Positions 1 through 7,900 of a stretch of DNA of 20,369 nucleotides are shown in pieces; within the stretch, counting starts at the first letter, position 1, and each line of letters opens with the position of its first letter. The DNA is taken from the NCBI GenBank assembly GCA_910584255.1, contig CAJTXV010000028.1:1-20369 (forward strand). Reading direction: 5' to 3'. The translations under genes were made by a program, and so were the position numbers. Under the pieces are notes generated by a model. It ran no database searches. It had not been told where the DNA came from and saw only the letters and a program-made list of their open reading frames with translations. Source of the stretch: an uncultured Bacilli bacterium. GTDB lineage: Bacteria > Bacillota_I > Bacilli_A > RF39 > UBA660.

Positions 1-83
1 CGACTTATTGTTTTTTTGTAGAAAAAAGGTGTCACATCAATTGTAACGCTACAGAATATAATAAAAAACAAGAAAAAAAGGCA

Positions 84-112
84 TGGTAAAAAAAGGAATT
101 ATATAGTATAAT
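84..112 (+). promoter_or_regulatory. Candidate promoter of the recU-PBP1 operon
   Basis: A perfect TATAAT lies at 107-112. The only hexamer at 17 bp spacing is the poor -35 TGGTAA (84-89). This would put the transcript start just before the AGGTG ribosome binding site at 120-124, giving a very short leader. A second TATAAT at 57-62 has no convincing -35. Positions 1-83 hold no recognisable gene, so the true promoter could be either one or lie further upstream. Confidence 0.3.
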
Positions 113-129
113 GTAGTATAGGTGACATT

Positions 130-759
130 ATGAAAAGAGAAAACACAATAGAAGATAAACATAAAAGTAAAGCGAGTGGCACTTATCAAAATGAACTATA
201 TCAATTACTATACAAGAAGAAAACAAATTATGCTGGTCGTGGAATGGGATTAGAAGATGACTTAAATAAGTCAAATGAATATTATCGTCAAATGGAACTT
301 GCTTATATTTATAAGAAACCAACTCCCATAAAACTCGTAAAAGTAGATTATCCTTCCAAGCAAAATCATATTACTGCTGTTAAAATTAAGGAAGCCTACT
401 TTGAATCCCCATCAACTACAGATTATAATGGCATCTATCATGGAAAGTACATAGATTTTGAAGCCAAAGAAACAAAATTAAAGACGTCCTTCCCACTCGA
501 TAATATCCACCCACACCAATTAACACATCTTAAAAATATTACGAAATGTGGAGGAATTGGATTTCTAATCGTTCGTTTTTCTACCTTAGAAGAAACTTTC
601 TTACTAATGGCAAATGACCTTTTTGATTATATAGAATCTAAATCAAGGAAATCAATTTCCTATTCCTATTTTCTAAAAAAAGGATACAAAATAGAAGAAT
701 CTATATTTCCAAGATTAGACTATTTAAAAATTGTTGATCAAATTATTGGAGGTGCATAA
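130..759 (+). CDS. recU: Holliday junction resolvase RecU
   Basis: RecU cuts four-way DNA junctions during recombinational repair and chromosome segregation in Firmicutes. The product is 209 residues, a normal length for the family. The PD-(D/E)xK nuclease core is visible: PSTTDYNG (residues 94-101, acidic D98), then IDFEAKET (108-115) carrying E111 and K113. The family signature KKPTPI (62-67) precedes it, and the segment NIHPHQ (125-130) follows. The start ATG has an AGGTG ribosome binding site 5 bases upstream. The stop codon is one base before the start of the PBP1 gene, so the two are translationally close and surely co-transcribed. This recU-PBP pairing is the classic Bacillus arrangement. 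Identification is secure from the motifs. Confidence 0.96.
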   Translation: MKRENTIEDKHKSKASGTYQNELYQLLYKKKTNYAGRGMGLEDDLNKSNEYYRQMELAYIYKKPTPIKLVKVDYPSKQNHITAVKIKEAYFESPSTTDYNGIYHGKYIDFEAKETKLKTSFPLDNIHPHQLTHLKNITKCGGIGFLIVRFSTLEETFLLMANDLFDYIESKSRKSISYSYFLKKGYKIEESIFPRLDYLKIVDQIIGGA

Positions 760-760
760 A

Positions 761-3478
761 ATGGCAAATACAAAAAAAACAAAAACTACTTCAAATAAAA
801 AAAGTAGAACCACTCAAAGAAAAAAGATTTCAGTTACAAAAAAGGAACAACAAATATTTATGTATGTGGTAATTGGAATCATTTTAGTAACACTCATTGT
901 TAGTTACTTTTTGATGGGAACGATGTTAACGACCATAACAGGCATTGGAATTTTTATCATTCTAGGAATTGCAAGACTAATGGATAAAATGAACAACAAA
1001 CCAAAACTAAGAAGAGTTTTAAATATTTTAATTATTATCTTCTTATTAATGGCACTTGCTGCTTGTATCGCAGTTTCTGCTTTCTTTATATATATTGTAC
1101 AACAAGCACCAGAATTTAATATTGAAGTTTTAAATAAAAGAGAAGCAAGTATTTTATACAGTATGGATGGAGAAGAATATGCACGAATTGGTGAATTAAG
1201 AGAAAATATTACTTATGACGATTTACCAGAGGTATTCATCGATGCTTTAATTGCTACCGAAGATTCTAGATTCTTCCAACATAATGGATTTGATGCTCCT
1301 CGTTTCATTAAAGCAAGTATTGGGCAAGTTCTTGGTAAAAGAAATGCTGGGGGTGCTTCTACCTTATCTATGCAGCTAGTAAAAAATACATATACAAACG
1401 CAAAACAAAATGCAATGAATTCTGAAGGTATCATTCGTAAATTTACCGATATCTATCTTGCTGTTTTTAAACTAGAGAAAAATTATAGTAAAGAACAAAT
1501 TATAGAATTCTATGTCAATAACTACGATTTAAGTAGTAACTCATTTGGAGTAGAACAGGCTTCTCAAACTTACTTTGGGAAAAGTGTAAGAGATCTAAAT
1601 CTATCAGAAGCAGCGACTCTTGTTGGAGTCTTCAACAACCCAACTGCTTATAACCCATTATTAAAACCATCTGCTGCCGAAGGCAGAAGAAAAACCGTAT
1701 TAAATCTAATGGTACGTCACGGATATATTACTCAAGCGGAAGCAGATGCCGCAAATAGTATTCCAATGACGACTCTTACCAAAAGTCAATCAACAGAAGG
1801 AGTTGCTTACATTAGTTATATCGATACCGTAATCGATGAATTAATGGATAAATGGGGAATCAACCCTTATATCACTGCGGTTGAAGTTTACACAAATATG
1901 GATAAACAAAAACAACAAGGAATTGACGATATCTTTAATGGAAATAGTAATGCATTCCACTGGAAAGATGACAAAGTACAAAGTGGAGTTGCAGTAGTAG
2001 AAGTAAATACTGGAAAAATTGTTGCCGTTGGTGGAGGTCGTTTTAAATCAAGTCCAAGAACAACTACCAATTTCGCAACACAAGCAAATAAACAAATTGG
2101 ATCTTCTGCAAAACCAATTTTCGACTATGGTCCAGCAATCGAATACTTAAATTGGTCTACTTATCAACAAATTGTAGATGAGCCATGGAAATATACGAAT
2201 GGAACCACTGTCAATAACTCGGATAGAAACTTCTTAGGACCTATTAGTATGAGAACAGCTCTATCCCTTTCAAGAAATATTCCAGCATTAAAAGCATTCC
2301 AAGAAGTACAGTCTACCGTTGGAAACGATAAAATTTTAGAATTTGCGACAAAGTTAGGAATTAAAGCAGAAGTTAGTAATGGAAAAATCCATGAAGCACA
2401 TGCACTAGGGGCATTCACTACGAAGGAAGGAACCAATCCATTACAAATGGCCGCAGCCTATGCAACATTCGCAAATGGTGGAACTTACCATGAACCACTT
2501 TCTATTAATAAAATAATTTTTAGAGAATCTGGAGAAGTAAAAAACTGTGAAGGAAGTGCAGAACGAGCAATGAAGGATTCTACTGCTTTCATGATTACGG
2601 ATATGCTAGTCACAGCCGTCAATGAGGGTCTTAGTAGTGGTGCTAAAATTAATGGTGTAACGGTGGCCGCTAAAACAGGTACTTCTAGTTTTACAGATGA
2701 ATTAAAGAGATTAAAACACTATCCAGGAAATGCCATTAATGATGCATGGATCGTTGGATATGATCCTGAATATGCAATTAGTATGTGGTATGGATACGAA
2801 AGAGTAGAAGAAGGATATTATAATACAGATATTCAAGCAGTCAATGCAAGAGGTTCCTTGTATCGTGCCTTAGGAAATGTCGTCTTTAAGAAAAACAATC
2901 AAGAGTTTAGAGTACCAGATAGTGTCGTTAAAGTAGCCGTAGAAGCTGGAAGTAATCCACCAAGCTTACCAAGCGCATCCACTCCAGAAAATCAAATTGT
3001 CTATGAATACTTTATAAAAGGGGCTGAACCAACAGATACTTCACAAAGATACAATAAACTCGCAACCCCAACTGGTCTAAAGGTATCTTACAATTCAGAG
3101 AAAGAACAAGTAACAATTACATGGAATAAACAAACACCTTCTGTTACGAATGATGATTATGGAAGGTTTGGATATAATGTTTATTATGGAGATACATGCT
3201 TAGGATTCACTGAAAATAATACTTATACAATTAATGCAAATGCCAACATATCAGGAACCTATAAAGTAAGTGCAGTATTTGAAAATTATGGATATAATGA
3301 AAGTATTCCAGCAGTCTACGAATTTACACATGTGAATAAACCAACACCGACACCTACTCCAACTGCAAAGCCAACACCGACACCTACGAATAAACCGACA
3401 TCTCCACCTACACATAAACCAACTCCTACCCCAACAGAAACGCCTACACCAACTCCATCAGAAGCACCAACAGAATAA
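761..3478 (+). CDS. ponA: Class A penicillin-binding protein 1 (transglycosylase/transpeptidase)
   Basis: This bifunctional enzyme polymerises and cross-links peptidoglycan outside the membrane. The start ATG has a GGAGGT site at 748-753; an upstream in-frame TTG at 731 lacks such a site and lies inside recU. The 905-residue product has a Lys-rich cytoplasmic head (1-30) and about three hydrophobic segments (32-52, 56-72, 87-113). The GT51 domain shows EDSRFFQHNG (167-176, catalytic E167) and GGASTLSMQLVKN (197-209). The transpeptidase domain shows SSAK (448-451, nucleophile S448), SRN (504-506) and KTGT (638-641). A fibronectin-III-like domain follows (about 767-856), then a Pro/Thr-rich tail (860-905). 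The tail is longer than in many homologues and probably spans the cell wall. Which PBP1 subtype it matches is inferred from the recU neighbour. Confidence 0.95.
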   Translation: MANTKKTKTTSNKKSRTTQRKKISVTKKEQQIFMYVVIGIILVTLIVSYFLMGTMLTTITGIGIFIILGIARLMDKMNNKPKLRRVLNILIIIFLLMALAACIAVSAFFIYIVQQAPEFNIEVLNKREASILYSMDGEEYARIGELRENITYDDLPEVFIDALIATEDSRFFQHNGFDAPRFIKASIGQVLGKRNAGGASTLSMQLVKNTYTNAKQNAMNSEGIIRKFTDIYLAVFKLEKNYSKEQIIEFYVNNYDLSSNSFGVEQASQTYFGKSVRDLNLSEAATLVGVFNNPTAYNPLLKPSAAEGRRKTVLNLMVRHGYITQAEADAANSIPMTTLTKSQSTEGVAYISYIDTVIDELMDKWGINPYITAVEVYTNMDKQKQQGIDDIFNGNSNAFHWKDDKVQSGVAVVEVNTGKIVAVGGGRFKSSPRTTTNFATQANKQIGSSAKPIFDYGPAIEYLNWSTYQQIVDEPWKYTNGTTVNNSDRNFLGPISMRTALSLSRNIPALKAFQEVQSTVGNDKILEFATKLGIKAEVSNGKIHEAHALGAFTTKEGTNPLQMAAAYATFANGGTYHEPLSINKIIFRESGEVKNCEGSAERAMKDSTAFMITDMLVTAVNEGLSSGAKINGVTVAAKTGTSSFTDELKRLKHYPGNAINDAWIVGYDPEYAISMWYGYERVEEGYYNTDIQAVNARGSLYRALGNVVFKKNNQEFRVPDSVVKVAVEAGSNPPSLPSASTPENQIVYEYFIKGAEPTDTSQRYNKLATPTGLKVSYNSEKEQVTITWNKQTPSVTNDDYGRFGYNVYYGDTCLGFTENNTYTINANANISGTYKVSAVFENYGYNESIPAVYEFTHVNKPTPTPTPTAKPTPTPTNKPTSPPTHKPTPTPTETPTPTPSEAPTE
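3340..3471 (+). repeat. Pro/Thr-rich coding repeat at the PBP1 C-terminus
   Basis: The last 45 codons of the PBP1 gene are short, imperfect repeats of Pro-Thr-Pro-Thr, interrupted by Lys-Pro pairs (AKPTPTPTNKPT and similar). The phrase ccaacaccgacacctac occurs twice. Such tracts are low-complexity wall-spanning linkers and can change length by slippage. An open frame on the opposite strand here, rich in Gly and Val, is only the shadow of this tract. Confidence 0.8.
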
Positions 3479-3504
3479 TAAATAAATATTATATATATAA
3501 ATCG

Positions 3505-3537
3505 AAAAAGACCTGAAATTTTGTTCAAGTCTTTTTT
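3505..3537. terminator. Bidirectional terminator between PBP1 and ZIP genes
   Basis: Arms aaaaagacctgaa (3505-3517) and ttcaagtcttttt (3524-3536) pair with one mismatch around a 6-base loop. A-rich and T-rich flanks let it work on both strands. It sits between two convergent genes and 27 bases after the PBP1 stop. Confidence 0.85.
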
Positions 3538-3557
3538 ATTATAAACAACAATCCTAT

Positions 3558-4295
3558 CTAAAAGAAGAAGTGTCCAAGAAGCATAAAACCACATCCGAAT
3601 AGAAAAGATAAAATAACAATTTCATATTTCTGGTAACTATGGGCTTCTGGTAATAATTCATAAACAGAAATATGAACCATAATTCCTGCAATAAAAGCAT
3701 AAAGTAATCCCATCACAAAAGAATTTACAAAAGGGGCCAGAAAAATAAAGGCAAGAAATGCACCAAAGGGTTCTGATATACCCGATATAAATGTATAAAA
3801 TAAAGCCTTTTTACGACTTCCTGTACTATAATAAATCGGAACTGAAATACTAATTCCCTCTGGAATATTGTGAAGTGCAATCGCCAAAGTTAAAGTAATT
3901 CCAAGATGTAAATTTGCTTCCGATGTAAGATAAGTAATAATTCCTTCTGGAATATTATGCATAATAATTGCAAGACAAGAAATAATTCCTACCTGATAAA
4001 GCCTCCCATATTCCACTTTTTCCTGTGGTAAATAATGATCAACCGTAAATGAAAAAATAACTCCTATACAAAAGCAAATGGCGACGATTAAAAACGTTGG
4101 AAAAAATAGATAAGAATCCTGTAAAGAGGAAAAAGCATTCGGTAATAAATCGGTAACTGAAATGGTAATCATCACACCTGCTGCAAATCCAAGGGAAGAA
4201 ATTAATATTTTTTCAGATTGTCTTTTTAAAAATATAGGAATTGTTCCAATCATAGTAGAAAATCCAGCCAAAAATGTTAAAAGAAAAGGAATCAT
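3558..4295 (-). CDS. ZIP-family divalent metal transporter (ZupT-like)
   Basis: Membrane importer of zinc or related divalent cations. The 245-residue product is almost all hydrophobic, with about eight transmembrane segments. It carries the ZIP metal-site motif HNIPEG twice: residues 113-118 (preceding IITYL) and 142-147 (preceding ISISVP). The double motif, the SEPFGAF segment (174-180) and the size match the ZupT/GufA branch. The start ATG follows a GTGGTGAT ribosome binding site. Both lie inside an 11-base-spaced inverted repeat (4291-4321). The TspO gene lies 71 bases upstream on the same strand. Metal specificity cannot be read from sequence. Confidence 0.93.
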   Translation of the reverse strand: MIPFLLTFLAGFSTMIGTIPIFLKRQSEKILISSLGFAAGVMITISVTDLLPNAFSSLQDSYLFFPTFLIVAICFCIGVIFSFTVDHYLPQEKVEYGRLYQVGIISCLAIIMHNIPEGIITYLTSEANLHLGITLTLAIALHNIPEGISISVPIYYSTGSRKKALFYTFISGISEPFGAFLAFIFLAPFVNSFVMGLLYAFIAGIMVHISVYELLPEAHSYQKYEIVILSFLFGCGFMLLGHFFF

Positions 4296-4321
4296 ATAAT
4301 ATCACCACTAAATTATATGAT
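4291..4321 (-). promoter_or_regulatory. Perfect inverted repeat over the ZIP gene start
   Basis: ATCATATAAT (4291-4300) and ATTATATGAT (4312-4321) are perfect 10-bp inverted copies spaced by 11 bases. In the transcript, the start codon lies in the 3' arm and the GTGGTGAT ribosome binding site in the loop. It could be an operator for a metal-responsive repressor or a start-masking hairpin. The upstream arm also contains TATAAT in the direction of transcription, so a -10 element is possible. Confidence 0.45.
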
Positions 4322-4366
4322 ATCCTATTATTTTCTTATTCTTAAAACATGAAATAAACTGAAACA

Positions 4367-4822
4367 CTAATTCAACAAATAAATAGAAATCGTAAGATAA
4401 GTCGCAAACATACTCCAAAATAAATAAGGAATTTGTAAAAGTCCACTCAATTTATCTTTCTGATAAAAATTAAGAATCATTAAAAATATCAAAGCAACTA
4501 GTAAAAGAATCCAAATAGAAGAAAATAATCTCCATTTAAATACAAAAAAGAAAATTGGCCATAACAAATTCACAAATAGTTGTAGGTAATAGATAAATTT
4601 ACTTTTAGAATCCATCAAACATTTACTTTCAAGCCCTCCATAAGAAATACCCATTAAAATATAAAGAATGGTCCAAACAATCGGAAATAAAATAGCAGGT
4701 GGCGCTAAAAAGGGTTTCACTAAAGTGTCATAATCCATAGAACCAGAAATCAAAAGTCCAACTATTCCACCTAACAATAAAGGAACCAAAATAGATTTTA
4801 CATAAATTTTAATATTCGACAT
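4367..4822 (-). CDS. tspO: TspO/MBR family membrane protein
   Basis: Members of this family bind porphyrins and related ligands in the membrane; the role in Firmicutes is unsettled. The 151-residue product has about five hydrophobic segments and the family core at residues 37-60: PFLAPPAILFPIVW, then TILYILMGIS. The ATG at 4822 is chosen because GGAGGT lies 4 bases upstream (4827-4832). An in-frame GTG at 4834 would place that site inside the coding region. The downstream neighbour on the same strand is the ZIP transporter; whether they share a transcript is uncertain because the gap carries a possible -10 element. The protein is at the usual length for bacterial TspO. Confidence 0.9.
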   Translation of the reverse strand: MSNIKIYVKSILVPLLLGGIVGLLISGSMDYDTLVKPFLAPPAILFPIVWTILYILMGISYGGLESKCLMDSKSKFIYYLQLFVNLLWPIFFFVFKWRLFSSIWILLLVALIFLMILNFYQKDKLSGLLQIPYLFWSMFATYLTISIYLLN

Positions 4823-4887
4823 AGTAACCTCCACTATTATTTTATTAATGTTTTTAAAAAATATACAAATTACCAGTGCTTAGAAAA

Positions 4888-4916
4888 TTGACAAAACCAT
4901 TGAAAGTCATTATAAT
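4888..4916 (+). promoter_or_regulatory. Consensus sigma-A promoter of the giant-protein operon
   Basis: TTGACA (4888-4893) and TATAAT (4911-4916) are separated by exactly 17 bp, a perfect match to the housekeeping consensus. The start codon at 4964 is 47 bases beyond the -10 element and is served by a GGGGGTGA ribosome binding site at 4950-4957. The downstream two-gene operon is therefore expected to be expressed constitutively unless it is repressed. Confidence 0.85.
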
Positions 4917-4963
4917 AAACCACAATCTAATATGCTTAAAAGAGAAATAGGGGGTGAAGAAAA

Positions 4964-7900
4964 ATGGAAGTTTTAAAACAAGACAAGAAAGAATTAGCAG
5001 ATCTTAAAAGTTATGACGAAATTTCAGATTTTATAGAAAAAAACGGTCCTATTTCAAAAGAAGACCTCAGATATCTAAACCAAAATCTAATGAAAATTAT
5101 GAAAAGTAATGAAGGATATATAAATGATAATTCCATTATTCGTTTTTTTATAAATATTGAAAAAGTTCTTCCCTACACACATCATGTAATCTATTTACTA
5201 CTTCAGCTAGATGATGAAAAAAACATTCGTAAATTGATTGAAATGAAAAGAGAAAAATTAATTACAATTCTAGAATATGCCTTTATTTCACCTGCCACAA
5301 TCGAAGATTATCAACCAGATTTAGAGGAAATTCCACATACTTTCCTTCCTACAATCCATAACTCTACCATAGATGATTATCTAAACTCATTGGTTCTTTA
5401 TACAGACTACAGTAAAAAAAACGTAGTTTTAGCATTTATAGAAGAATTATTACCCTATTTATGTCCACCTAATTTTAATCTTGAATTAAATTTAGTTTTT
5501 CTATTGAAAAATAAAAATTCTATCATTCAATATATGAACAATTACTTAAATCAAGGAAAAAAACAGCCCCTTAGTCTCCTATGGCAAGTAGTCGTCAACC
5601 ATTCCTCATTACTTTTTTCACATATAATGGGAAATATAGAAAATATTGAATTTTATATGACAGGGGAAGAAACAATCACACCCATTCAAATGATTTTTAA
5701 ACACTATGTGATGGAAAAATTAACAGAATCACAAAAAAAACTATTAAAAGAAAAAATTGTAGATGCCATCATACCAAACAAAGAATTTATGACTTCAAAA
5801 AGTATAGACAGAATCGGTACAATTAGTTTTATAGAGAACATTCTCTACCTACAAGAAGAATTTATAAAAGGAAATCCATATTCTGAAAGTGAACTCTATC
5901 AACAATGCATAAAAACTATTCAAAAACGTTATTATAGGTCAAAGGATTTAATAGAACTAAAACAGATTACGCTACACCCTGAAGAAACAACCCAAGATCA
6001 CTATAATGAACTAATATTAAAAGAAAAAATAGAAGACTACTTTAGTAAAGTAATTATAGAAGAAGGTTCTAAGGAATCTAATACTAGAAAAAGAAAACAA
6101 GATTTATTAGATACATGGATAAAATTACTAGAAACAACTTCAGAAAAAGAACTTCTTACCTTTTTTAAATTGAAAATTCCAATTCACTCCTTACATAACT
6201 ATACAATGGAAGAATTAAATTCCTATGATCCAAAAGACTTTTTTAAACTTTCAAAACTGATGAGTCAACAAAATACACCACTTTATTTTAATCAAGAAGA
6301 AGTCGTATTAAAATCCCTCATTCGATTAGGAAGTAAAATTTCTATCTCCAGTATCAAGTTACTGGGAACTGAAAGTCATTACTTAATATTAAAAGCCATT
6401 TCAAAAATTCCAAAAGAAAATAAAGAAGCTTTCTCTGAACTCTTAATAAAATTACTAAAACTAATAGAAAAAAGGGAAAATGGTGAACCATATAAAGATA
6501 CTGATTTAAAAAAAGAAACATTAAGTCTCTATCAATCATGGATAAAAAAAGTCTTAAACAAAGATCAAATCGATCCCAAAATAATAACATTTTCTTTTCA
6601 TAAATTAATAAAAACTAAAGATATAGAAACATTCTTATTAAAAATTGATAAAATTGAAAAATTAGTAATACTTCATAAAACGCCTTATACTAAAGTGAAT
6701 CTAGATAAATTTACACTAGAACAAATAGAAGAGTTCAATCCAAAACAATATAAAGATATTAGAAATCAAATAATATCTCTTTATAATAAAAAAGAACATA
6801 AAAAAAATGAATTATCATTTTTCAATATGTTTATAGATGATATTCCAGAAATAAATATTAATACAATGGCACTAAAATTAATTACGATTCTAGATTATGA
6901 ACTAGTGAAAATTTTATTGAAAGATCCAAATATTACTTATGATAAATTAAGAGCTTTCTTAAAAGCCATTTCAAAAATTCCAAAAGAAAATAAAGAAGCT
7001 TTCTCTGAACTCTTAATAAAATTACTAAAACTAATAGAAAAAAGGGAAAATGGTGAACCATATAAAGATACTGATTTAAAAAAAGAAACATTAAGTCTCT
7101 ATCAATCATGGATAAAAAAAGTCTTAAACAAAGATCAAATCGATCCCAAAATAATAACATTTTCTTTTCATAAATTAATAAAAACTAAAGATATAGAAAC
7201 ATTCTTATTAAAAATTGATAAAATTGAAAAATTAGTAATACTTCATAAAACGCCTTATACTAAAGTGAATCTAGATAAATTTACACTAGAACAAATAGAA
7301 GAGTTCAATCCAAAACAATATAAAGATATTAGAAATCAAATAATATCTCTTTATAATAAAAAAGAACATAAAAAAAATGAATTATCATTTTTCAATATGT
7401 TTATAGATGATATTCCAGAAATAAATATTAATACAATGGCACTAAAATTAATTACGATTCTAGATTATGAACTAGTGAAAATTTTATTGAAAGATCCAAA
7501 TATTACTTATGATAAATTAAGAGCTTTCTTAGATGAAATTCCAAACTCTATGAATCAAACAAAGAAATTTAGTGAGTGTTTAAAAAAACATCCACATATC
7601 TTCAATTTAGAGGAGTCGTTATTAAAGGATTACTACAATTGGTATATGGATCTTTCAAACAATTTAGGAAAAGAGGTAACCTATCAAGACATTGTAACAT
7701 ATGAAAATTGTGCGAAAGAAAATCTATTTAAAAATCCCATATATTTGCCAATCTGTAACAATATTTTATTAATTCAAAAAAAGGATTGGAGTAGAAATGC
7801 TTATAAAACCGCAGCTTTATGGGAAAAACAAATCATAAGAACATCATCGACAATTCCAGAACTTAAAGGAAGTTTAAAAGAATATACTTATAAAATCGTA

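Noticed and set aside
42..53. Palindrome-like TGTAACGCTACA upstream of recU
   Set aside because: Short and with no second copy nearby; too weak to call an operator.
3316..3594. A 92-residue minus-strand open frame, Gly/Val-rich
   Set aside because: It is the antisense of the Pro/Thr repeat and runs through the terminator, with no ribosome binding site.
6354..7160. Two near-identical minus-strand open frames (78 and 75 residues)
   Set aside because: They are the antisense of the two copies of the exact duplication, not separate genes.
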